Shown here: positions 17,281 to 24,034 of the stretch, piece after piece
Position numbering within the stretch: the stretch's first letter is position 1
Layout of the letters: every line of letters starts with the position of its first letter
Assembly: GCA_036392375.1 (NCBI GenBank)
Contig: DASVYC010000091.1
Coordinates: 1-59,842 of the forward strand
Length of the DNA: 59,842 nucleotides
Origin: JAFEBO01 sp036392375
Lineage (GTDB): Bacteria > Planctomycetota > Phycisphaerae > Phycisphaerales > UBA1924
Direction of reading: 5' to 3'
Notes under the pieces: model-generated
What the model was told of the DNA's origin: nothing
Databases searched by the model: none
What the model saw: the letters and a program-made list of their open reading frames with translations, nothing else
Program-made: the position numbers and the translations under genes

Positions 17281-17478
17281 TTGAAAACCAAAGCGACTCG
17301 CCAGCGGCGGAATGATTCGTCACCCAGTTCAAAGCCGCGAGAACCAAAGGGCGGGAGCCGCCCAGAGCGCGGCATCCGCTCGGCGTCCGCCCGGGAGCGT
17401 CAAGCCATGCACTTGCACGACGTGGGGACCGATCGCTTGCTCCGCGCGGTGCGCGACTACCCCGATCAGCGGGAGTGA
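17281..17478 (+). CDS. Possible small basic protein (65 aa)
   Basis: Frame opened by a TTG with AAGGGA 6 bases upstream. The product is hydrophilic and basic (KTKATRQRRNDSSPSSKPRE) with a more ordered end (RQAMHLHDVGTDRLLRAVRD). The same frame is open from an ATG at 17101. No family recognised; weak support. Confidence 0.35.
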   Translation: MKTKATRQRRNDSSPSSKPREPKGGSRPERGIRSASARERQAMHLHDVGTDRLLRAVRDYPDQRE

Positions 17479-17542
17479 TCTCCTCACCGAACGGACGTTC
17501 CTGGGAGCGGATCTTCGCAATCGGATCCACGCGACCGCTTGG

Positions 17543-17569
17543 TTTACACGCAATTTACAGTGACTTCAC
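17543..17569 (+). promoter_or_regulatory. Three-copy box TTTAC/TTTAC/TTCAC at 11-bp period
   Basis: TTTAC 17543-17547, TTTAC 17554-17558 and TTCAC 17565-17569, ending 72 bases before the GTG of the dockerin gene at 17641. One of the clearest examples. Confidence 0.65.
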
Positions 17570-17640
17570 GTGGTCGCGTCATCTTCTCCTCGCTGCGGTC
17601 GCGGTGGTGCGGCCGATCCAGCCCAACGAGGAGAATAAAC

Positions 17641-18612
17641 GTGAGAATGATCATTGTCTGTCCCGCGTCGTGCATCGTCGCGGCCCTGACCGCCCACGCG
17701 GGCGCGGCCATCACCGATTTCAACGGGTTCAAATTCGAGCTTCGCAACTTCAACGATTATCCGAGCTCGCTGATCACGACCACCAGCAACGGCACCACCG
17801 ACGCGCGGCTGGTCGAGGTCATGAACCCGCCGCTCACGGGGGATCCGCAGAAGTTCGCCAACCGGCACTTCGCGATGCTCAGCGCCGACGGTGGCGCCAC
17901 GCGTCTGTCACTACGCAACAACCAGCCTTTCCGCGTCTCATACAACATGCGGCTGATCTCCAATATTGACGTGGACGGATCGGGGCAGCTGTGGAATCAA
18001 CAGCCCGAGGGCGGTCTCTTCTTCGGCAACGACCGCGGCGGAGGGTTCATCGACGAGGGCGGCATCATCGTCGTGGGCAACGGGACGGTGTTCGTCGGTG
18101 GCGCCAATCAGCGCTTCAGCTTCATCGGCGACCGCAACAACGGGACTCAGGTCTTCGAGAAGGGCGAACTGCTGTACATGAGCTACTCGTACTACCCCCC
18201 GGGCATCAAGGGCCCGGAGGCGGCGTACCGAGTGGTGTTCGAGAACGTGACCACCGGCTTCCGCAAGGAAGTCTCCAACACGTTCGACACCGGTGGGCCC
18301 GATGCCAACGGCTTCAACAACGGCTCCTGGGTCGGTCTGCGCTTCCAGAACACGCGAAACCCGCTCGCTTTACCCAGTACGACCCATGACACCAACTACA
18401 CCAACGTCCAGGTTGCGTCGTGCTCGGCCGATCTGAACGGAGACGACGTGGTCGATGACAACGACTTCGTGATATTTGCCGGTGCGTACAACGATCTGCT
18501 CTGCCCAACGTCCCCGTCGCCTTGCAACGCGGACCTGAACAACGACACACTCGTGGACGACTCCGACTTTGTGATCTTCGCGGGTCAGTACAACGACCTG
18601 CTCTGTCCGTGA
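17641..18612 (+). CDS. Secreted protein with paired C-terminal dockerin-like repeats
   Basis: 323 residues from a GTG with GAGGAG 8 bases upstream. Signal peptide at 1-22 (IIVCPASCIVAALTAHAGAA). The body (25-255) looks like a beta-sandwich of the PEP-CTERM/choice-of-anchor kind but is not assignable. The end has two dockerin-like units: SADLNGDDVVDDNDFVIFAG and NADLNNDTLVDDSDFVIFAG, each ending AxxYNDLLCP, with the Asp/Asn spacing of a calcium loop. In Phycisphaerae such GC-type dockerin ends are common; no cohesin is visible here. An 11-bp-period box precedes it. Confidence 0.88.
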   Translation: MRMIIVCPASCIVAALTAHAGAAITDFNGFKFELRNFNDYPSSLITTTSNGTTDARLVEVMNPPLTGDPQKFANRHFAMLSADGGATRLSLRNNQPFRVSYNMRLISNIDVDGSGQLWNQQPEGGLFFGNDRGGGFIDEGGIIVVGNGTVFVGGANQRFSFIGDRNNGTQVFEKGELLYMSYSYYPPGIKGPEAAYRVVFENVTTGFRKEVSNTFDTGGPDANGFNNGSWVGLRFQNTRNPLALPSTTHDTNYTNVQVASCSADLNGDDVVDDNDFVIFAGAYNDLLCPTSPSPCNADLNNDTLVDDSDFVIFAGQYNDLLCP

Positions 18613-18659
18613 CGAACCCGGCTGAGAGATCGGCCGATTCCAGTGGTGTGGACACGATG

Positions 18660-18715
18660 CTCGACGCGCGCGTGGGCTTGCCGGAAGGCGACTCGCCGCG
18701 CGTCGAGCTTTTGTT
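18660..18715 (+). terminator. Rho-independent terminator
   Basis: 11-bp perfect outer stem CTCGACGCGCG/CGCGCGTCGAG (18660-18670 and 18697-18707), an inner stem around a GGAA loop, then CTTTTGTTG. It lies 48 bases after the dockerin gene. Confidence 0.75.
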
Positions 18716-18744
18716 GCGTGTGCGTCTGCGGCCATAAGCCCGAA

Positions 18745-18760
18745 TTCACATCTTCATCAG
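18745..18760 (+). promoter_or_regulatory. TTCAC-N6-ATCAG box upstream of the DUF4142 gene
   Basis: TTCAC 18745-18749 and ATCAG 18756-18760, 11 bp apart; 131 bases before the ATG at 18891, farther than most boxes in the set. Confidence 0.4.
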
Positions 18761-18890
18761 CGTTCGGATCGGGCCGCCGCCGCATGGTCCGCGTGGCCGC
18801 GGTACGCCGGCGTCGCGCGTGCTATCGCCCGCCGAGCACACAAACACCAGGACCGGGCACTCAGCCCGTCCGACCAAAGGAAGAAGACAC

Positions 18891-20648
18891 ATGAACAAGT
18901 TTCGCAAACAACACGCCATCGTCGCCTGCTTGACCCCCGCGGCCCTGCTCGCCGCCTGCAACAGCACCGGCGGGTGGGCCTGGGACCGCCCCGCAACGGG
19001 GCGCTCGCCTGACTACGCCAGCATGGGCGACAGCGCCGATCGCGCCCGCATCGAGCGCGACTCGGCCTACGACGATCGCTACGGAAATCAGTACGACAGT
19101 CGCTACGGCAACCAGTACGACAACCGGAATGACAACCGCTATGACAATCGGAACAGCAAACGCTCGAACCGCTACGACAACGACCCAAACCGCTACGACG
19201 CGGCTCGCTCTGATGGCAGCCGTCCCTACGCGGACGGCACGCGTTCAAACAACACTGGCGCATACGACTCGCGCGGCAACCCGGTCGCGCGCAGCGACGG
19301 CAGCCGCATGAGCGGGGACCGGACGCAGACGACGAACGATTCGGGCTATGACCGCTCCGGCAACCGCACCGACGACCGTAGTGGCGCCCAGTACAACTCA
19401 TGGGATGACCGCAACGACCGCAACTGGACCAAGCAGGAACAGCTCGCCGCCAACCGCGAGATCGCCGACCCGGCCACCAATCCTTCCAACGCGAACGCGC
19501 AGTACGGGCAGACCGACGTCGGATACCGCGATACGACTCGGCGCGACGACCGCTGGATGACCACCCGCGGCGATTCGGTGTCGGGGATGCAGGCAAGCCC
19601 GGAGACCCGCATCCTCTCGATCCTGCACCACAAGAACCAGCAGGAGATCGAGCTTGGCAGACTGGCCGCCTCGCGCGGGCGGTCGGAGTCGGTCCGCCGC
19701 TACGGCGACATGATGGTGCGCGAGCATGCAGACGCGGATCGCAAGGTGATGTCGGTTGCGTCGTCGATCAACGCGTCGCTGCTGAGCCGGGCTGAGACCA
19801 AGCGGCTGATCGAACGCGAGCATGACGGCATGAGCGGCTCGGGCACCTGGCGGTCGACCGATCAGTCGGACCCCTACACCCGCGATTCCAACCGCGACGC
19901 ATGGCAGAACAACTCAAACCTGGGCAATCAGGGCAACCAGAACCAGAGCAACCAGAACCAGAGCAACCAGTGGGGGCAGCCAAGCCAAACCAATCAGAGC
20001 ACCCCGACCTCGGGGTCCAACCAGAACGCGGGATCGCCGTACGCCCAAAACTCGGGCAATCAGTACTCGAATCAGAACAACAGCGCCCAGCCCCATCAGA
20101 ACGACACCAGCAAGAACACCGGCACCAGGAGTTCGAACCAGAACAATGACACCACCTGGCGCGACCAGAGCGGGCGGGACCAGACCTGGCGTGATCAGAA
20201 CGCCCGTTCGAACGATCGCCAAGCGCAGGATCCCGTCGAGATGCTGCGTTCCAAGAGCGGCGAAGAGTTCGATCAGGCATTCGCTCAGAAGATGGTCGAG
20301 GGCCACGGCAAGCTCATCGCCATGATCGAGAACGCCCAGTCGTCCATCAGTGACAACCAAGTCCGTACGTTGCTCATGGAGCTTCTGCCGACCGTCCGCA
20401 TGCACGAACAGATGGCTCGCGAGCTTTCGTCGGGCAACTGGAATGAGCAGCGCATGAATGACCAGCGCATGAATCACACGCCCGGATCGATGAACGCGCC
20501 GACCAACACCAACAGCACCAACAACAGCAATAGCCCCAACACCAATCCCACCAATCCCACCAACCCCACCAACCCCAACAACACCAACAACGCGAACCCG
20601 GGCAACACGCCGGGGACGGCCCCCGGCAAGGAGCCGGCTCCCAAGTAA
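18891..20648 (+). CDS. DUF4142 lipoprotein interrupted by an Asn/Gln-rich disordered insert
   Basis: 585 residues; AAAGGAAG precedes the ATG. Lipobox LLAAC with Cys23. Residues 24-230 are Arg/Asp/Tyr/Asn-rich (RYGNQYDNRNDNRYDNR). The ferritin-like DUF4142 helices appear in two parts: first at about 234-315 (ILSILHHKNQQEIELGRLAA, MMVREHADADRKVM), second at about 450-513 (FDQAFAQKMVEGHGKLIAMI, LLPTVRMHEQMARELS). Between them are about 130 residues of Asn/Gln/Ser repeats (NQGNQNQSNQNQSNQWGQ). The C-terminal 65 residues are Asn/Pro/Thr repeats. DUF4142 proteins are periplasmic and stress-associated. Short relatives lack such an insert. Confidence 0.85.
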   Translation: MNKFRKQHAIVACLTPAALLAACNSTGGWAWDRPATGRSPDYASMGDSADRARIERDSAYDDRYGNQYDSRYGNQYDNRNDNRYDNRNSKRSNRYDNDPNRYDAARSDGSRPYADGTRSNNTGAYDSRGNPVARSDGSRMSGDRTQTTNDSGYDRSGNRTDDRSGAQYNSWDDRNDRNWTKQEQLAANREIADPATNPSNANAQYGQTDVGYRDTTRRDDRWMTTRGDSVSGMQASPETRILSILHHKNQQEIELGRLAASRGRSESVRRYGDMMVREHADADRKVMSVASSINASLLSRAETKRLIEREHDGMSGSGTWRSTDQSDPYTRDSNRDAWQNNSNLGNQGNQNQSNQNQSNQWGQPSQTNQSTPTSGSNQNAGSPYAQNSGNQYSNQNNSAQPHQNDTSKNTGTRSSNQNNDTTWRDQSGRDQTWRDQNARSNDRQAQDPVEMLRSKSGEEFDQAFAQKMVEGHGKLIAMIENAQSSISDNQVRTLLMELLPTVRMHEQMARELSSGNWNEQRMNDQRMNHTPGSMNAPTNTNSTNNSNSPNTNPTNPTNPTNPNNTNNANPGNTPGTAPGKEPAPK

Positions 20649-20706
20649 CCGCAACTCCGGCGGCTCGGGCCGGAGCGTCAAACGCATCAGTTTCAGGAGT
20701 GTCATC

Positions 20707-20928
20707 ATGAATCTGGATCCGTTTGCTCAGTCCAATCGCTTGTTCGCCGCCGCTGAGCTGCTCCTGGCGGAGCGTGAGTGCTCCGCCAGGACGGACGGGG
20801 GCGGCAAGGTGGAGGCGGCCAAGGTCGAACGCGGGGTGCGCCCGTTCACGCTGGTCGAGCTCACCGAAGCGCACGCGTTGCTCATCCGCCTTGGGTTCCT
20901 GGAGCGGGGCAAGGTGCGTCCCCGGTAA
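20707..20928 (+). CDS. Small hypothetical protein (73 aa)
   Basis: AGGAG lies 8 bases before the ATG. The product (MNLDPFAQSNRLFAAAELLL) is soluble, helical and Leu/Ala/Glu/Arg-rich, with a possible short HTH-like end (LTEAHALLIRLGFLERG). No family recognised. 58 bases after the DUF4142 gene, so possibly co-transcribed. Confidence 0.65.
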   Translation: MNLDPFAQSNRLFAAAELLLAERECSARTDGGGKVEAAKVERGVRPFTLVELTEAHALLIRLGFLERGKVRPR

Positions 20929-20951
20929 TCACCTGTGTCGATGATCGCACA

Positions 20952-20967
20952 TTTACCCAAGGCTCAT
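20952..20967 (+). promoter_or_regulatory. TTTAC-N6-CTCAT box upstream of the entericidin-like gene
   Basis: TTTAC 20952-20956 and CTCAT 20963-20967, 11 bp apart, only 36 bases before the ATG at 21003. Confidence 0.5.
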
Positions 20968-21002
20968 GCGGACTACGACCCACGTTGCATGCTGAGAGAC
21001 AT

Positions 21003-21182
21003 ATGGAAAAGCGCATCAACCATTTCAACACCCGTCTCGTTCTGGCTCTCCGGTTTGCGTCGCTCGCTGTTGTGCTCGCGATGACCGTTGCGGTCGCCGC
21101 GTGCAACGCGACCAAGGGGCTTGGCGAGGATCTGCAGGAATCCAGCGACAACGTCAAGGACGCCGTGCGCGACGCGGACTGA
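21003..21182 (+). CDS. Entericidin-like small lipoprotein
   Basis: 59 residues. Signal sequence (LALRFASLAVVLAMTVAVAA) with lipobox VAAC at Cys34, then the entericidin A/B signature CNATKGLGEDLQESSDNVKD. GAGAG lies just upstream of the ATG. Entericidins are sigma-S-induced envelope lipoproteins linked to stationary-phase lysis or stress. A very strong hairpin follows. Confidence 0.9.
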   Translation: MEKRINHFNTRLVLALRFASLAVVLAMTVAVAACNATKGLGEDLQESSDNVKDAVRDAD

Positions 21183-21211
21183 GTCAGCGCCGAGCGTCAA
21201 CGCCACACAAC

Positions 21212-21262
21212 GCACCACGCGGCGGGAGCGAGACTGCTCCCGCCGCGTGGTGCTCTGGTTTG
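21212..21262 (+). terminator. Long perfect hairpin after the entericidin-like gene
   Basis: A perfect 18-bp stem (21212-21229 with 21236-21253, starting GCACCACGCGG) around a 6-base loop GAGACT, followed by TCTGGTTTG. Likely a terminator despite the weak T tract; the length also suits a 3'-stabilising element. Confidence 0.7.
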
Positions 21263-21342
21263 TGCGTACCTCGCGTGGAGGCGCCTTGGACGGCGAAATG
21301 TCAAGCTCGGATCACGTGTCAACCGGGAAGCGTGAGCACGAA

Positions 21343-21358
21343 TTCACGCCGCACTCAC
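21343..21358 (+). promoter_or_regulatory. TTCAC-N6-CTCAC box upstream of the BON-domain gene
   Basis: TTCAC 21343-21347 and CTCAC 21354-21358, 11 bp apart. It matches the sigma-factor box closely (both read TTCAC-N6-CTCACGG), but lies 189 bases before the ATG at 21547, implying a long leader. Confidence 0.5.
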
Positions 21359-21546
21359 GGCAGCGCGAGTGCGTTGCAGCACGATGTGGTCCACGGCGGG
21401 GGTTCACCGAGCCCACAAAGCTCGGATCGTCCCTTCGGCTTGGGGACGGATCAGCGATGCGGCCGCGTCCGTGCGGGGTGTAGACACGCCGCGGCCGCAT
21501 CGGTGACAGTGTGAACGGACGCCATCGCACAACAGGAGAATTCGAC

Positions 21547-22989
21547 ATGAGGAATCGCGATCAATCGTGGCAGGGACAGCAGAGCGGCCAACAGCAGGAC
21601 TCCCGCCGGGAGTACGAGCACGACGACGACTACAGCCGGGGTCAGCAGCAGCGGGGCGGCGGCCAGGGTTTGAACCGTGCCGACGATTCCGACTACGCCG
21701 GCTTCGGGCAGCGCGGTCAGAGCGGCAACCAGAGTGGCTATCAGGGCGGCTACCAGGGCGGCCATCAGGGCGGCGGCTACGGCTCGCAGGGCAATTACGG
21801 TTCGCAGGGTTCCTTCGGCGGCTATCAGAGCAACGAGGGAAGCGGCCGCGGTCGATACCAGGGTGGCTATCCCGATGAGTCCTCGTTCGGTCAGTACGGC
21901 CGCTCGAGCCAGGGTTACGGCCAGTCCGGCCAGAGCTACTCCGGTTATGGACAGTCGGGCTCTGGACAGTCCGGACAGTCGGGCAACTGGAGCCAGCGCG
22001 GCGGTTCGGGCTACGGGCAGCCGTCCGGACAAGGTGGCTACGGTCAGAGCGGCCAAGGCAGCTACGGCCAGGGCAGCTACGGTCGCAGCGGTTCGGGTCA
22101 GGGTGGCTACGGGCAGGACATCTACGGCCAGGGCGGCTACGGCTCGGGTGGCTCACGCGGCGACGCCTCCGGGCGCGATCGCGAGTGGGGCTTCATGGGC
22201 GGTTCCACCGGCGGCCTGATGGGTGGCATCGGTAACGAGTACGGCGAGGCGAGCTACAGCCGCCCGGGCGCCGGGTACTCGGGGCAGGGCTATGGCTCGG
22301 GCACCTCTGGCTCGGGCAATTACGGCTCGGGTTCATACGGCTCGGGTTCCGGCAGCTCCGGCTACCGCTCGGGTCAGACCGATTCCTACGGCGGCCAGTT
22401 CGGTTCCTACGGCCAGTCCGGTTCCTACGGTGGCGGCATGGGCGGCCAGTATGGCCAGGGCAGCTCGAGCCGCGGCACGAAGGGAGCCGCCCCTCGCAAT
22501 TACAAGAAGTCCGACGACCGCGTTCGCGACGATGTCGCCGAGCGCTTCATCCAGGAAGGGTTCGATTGCAGTGAGATGGACGTCGAGTGCAGCGACGGCA
22601 TTGTCACACTCAGCGGCATGGTCTGCGACCGCGAGCTCAAGTACCGCATGGAGCACGCCGCCTCGGATGTCAACGGCGTGAGCGATGTGCAGAACCAGCT
22701 CAAAGTCAAGAATCAGGGCTCGCGTTCGTCGGGTCGCTCGGGCTACGGCTCGGGCGATTCGTCCGGCTCGATGGGCTCGGGCATGTCCGGTTCAGGTTCA
22801 AGCTCGAGCTCCGGATCGGGTTCCGGCTCTTCGGGTTCGGGCTCCTCTGGTTCCGGCTCGTCCGGTTCCGGTTCGAGCATGAGCTCGGGTGGCTCCAGCA
22901 CCACCGGTTCCAACACCTCCGGTTCGACCGGCTACTCGGGCAAGAGCAGCTCGGGCAGCGACTCGTACACCTCGGGCAAGAAGTCGTAA
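21547..22989 (+). CDS. BON-domain protein with FUS-like Gly/Tyr/Ser/Gln low-complexity regions
   Basis: 480 residues; AGGAG lies 9 bases before the ATG; no signal peptide. Residues 1-315 are a low-complexity domain built of GYGQ, SYGQ, GSGQSG and QGGY units (GYGQSGQGSYGQGSYGRSGS). Residues 319-388 are a BON domain (DDRVRDDVAERFIQEGFDCS, VECSDGIVTLSGMV, VSDVQNQLKV). The last 90 residues are almost only Ser and Gly. BON domains bind phospholipid or partner surfaces in envelope-stress proteins such as OsmY. The Tyr/Gln/Gly repeats resemble the condensate-forming domains of eukaryotic FUS-type proteins, which is unusual in bacteria. Ended by a strong terminator. Confidence 0.85.
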   Translation: MRNRDQSWQGQQSGQQQDSRREYEHDDDYSRGQQQRGGGQGLNRADDSDYAGFGQRGQSGNQSGYQGGYQGGHQGGGYGSQGNYGSQGSFGGYQSNEGSGRGRYQGGYPDESSFGQYGRSSQGYGQSGQSYSGYGQSGSGQSGQSGNWSQRGGSGYGQPSGQGGYGQSGQGSYGQGSYGRSGSGQGGYGQDIYGQGGYGSGGSRGDASGRDREWGFMGGSTGGLMGGIGNEYGEASYSRPGAGYSGQGYGSGTSGSGNYGSGSYGSGSGSSGYRSGQTDSYGGQFGSYGQSGSYGGGMGGQYGQGSSSRGTKGAAPRNYKKSDDRVRDDVAERFIQEGFDCSEMDVECSDGIVTLSGMVCDRELKYRMEHAASDVNGVSDVQNQLKVKNQGSRSSGRSGYGSGDSSGSMGSGMSGSGSSSSSGSGSGSSGSGSSGSGSSGSGSSMSSGGSSTTGSNTSGSTGYSGKSSSGSDSYTSGKKS

Positions 22990-23017
22990 CGGACTCAGAA
23001 TGTTGTGTACCCACGAG

Positions 23018-23059
23018 ACGGTCCCCCCGCCCTCCCGCGGCGGAGGGGGCCGTTTTTTT
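23018..23059 (+). terminator. Rho-independent terminator
   Basis: GC-rich hairpin (arms near 23019-23032 and 23040-23053, one bulge) followed by seven T. It separates the BON gene from ku. Confidence 0.85.
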
Positions 23060-23152
23060 CTTGGAGCGTCGGCGCGGTGAGCGCAGCCTTAGTCGCTTCA
23101 GCGGTGCGATTCAGACCCTCGCCGCAGCATCTCTACGCACCTGGGAGGAGTT

Positions 23153-24013
23153 ATGCCGCGCCCGGTTTGGAAAGGTCACGTCAGCTTCGGCCTGGTCAAT
23201 GTACCGGTCACCCTCTATCCGGCAGAGCAGCGATCGGACCTGAAGCTGCACATGCTCGACAGCCGCAACAACTCGCGCATCCGCTACGAGCGAGTCAACG
23301 AGGAGACCGGCGAAGAGGTGCCGTGGGACTCCATCGTCCGTGGGTATGAGTACAGCGACGGGAACTACGTTGTGTTGAGCGACGAGGAGCTCAAGCGGGC
23401 GGCGCCCGAAGTGACCAAGACGGTCGAGATCCAGTCCTTCGTGAACGCGGACGAGATCGACCCGATCTACTTCGACACACCGTACTACCTCGAGCCCGGG
23501 AAGGGCGGGGACAAGGGCTATGTTCTGCTCCGCGACGCGATGAAGGACTCAGGACGCGTGGGGATCGCCAAGGTTGTCATTCGCACGCGGCAGTACATCG
23601 CCGCGTTGTCTCCCCACGGCGATGCACTCATTCTGGAACTGCTCCGCTACCCGCAGGAGATCCGATCCATCAAGGACCTGAAGCTCCCCGCGGGGCCCGC
23701 GAAGGCCCACGGCGTGAGCGCGCCCGAGCTCAAGGTCGCGCGCACGCTGATCGACGCCATGGCGGGGGAGTGGGATCCCGATCAGTACACCGACGAGTAC
23801 CGCACCGAGCTCATGAAGTGGATCGAGAAACGAATGGAGTCCGGCGATGTGAAGCGGCCGGCCGACCTGCCCGACGTGGAAGAGGAGCCGGCGACCGGGC
23901 CGATCAACTTCATGGACGTGCTCAAGAAGAGCCTGGAACAGAACGAGCCCAAGTCAGGACGCCGGCCCTCGCCGCGCACGCAGAAGAAGGCTCCCAAGCG
24001 CAAGGCCGGCTGA
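23153..24013 (+). CDS. ku: Ku, non-homologous end-joining DNA-end-binding protein
   Basis: 286 residues, usual for bacterial Ku. The start MPRPVWKGHVSFGLVNVPV is diagnostic, followed by the beta-barrel core (RYERVNEETGEEVPW, RGYEY, DEIDPIYFDTPYYLEP) and the C-terminal arm. A Lys/Arg/Pro-rich tail (GRRPSPRTQKKAPKRKAG) is of the type that binds DNA and recruits LigD. GGGAGGAG precedes the ATG. It forms a homodimeric ring on double-strand ends. The stop codon is 21 bases from the LigD start. Confidence 0.97.
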   Translation: MPRPVWKGHVSFGLVNVPVTLYPAEQRSDLKLHMLDSRNNSRIRYERVNEETGEEVPWDSIVRGYEYSDGNYVVLSDEELKRAAPEVTKTVEIQSFVNADEIDPIYFDTPYYLEPGKGGDKGYVLLRDAMKDSGRVGIAKVVIRTRQYIAALSPHGDALILELLRYPQEIRSIKDLKLPAGPAKAHGVSAPELKVARTLIDAMAGEWDPDQYTDEYRTELMKWIEKRMESGDVKRPADLPDVEEEPATGPINFMDVLKKSLEQNEPKSGRRPSPRTQKKAPKRKAG

Positions 24014-24034
24014 GTGCGGCGAGGACCTCTTTCG

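Noticed and set aside
19914..20708. Minus-strand frame of 264 codons opposite the DUF4142 gene
   Set aside because: Val/Gly/Leu repeats produced by antisense of Asn/Pro/Thr codons; the sense frame has signal peptide, lipobox and DUF4142 helices.
23097..23114. TTCAG pair upstream of ku as a box
   Set aside because: The copies are 13 bp apart, not 11, so they do not fit the set.
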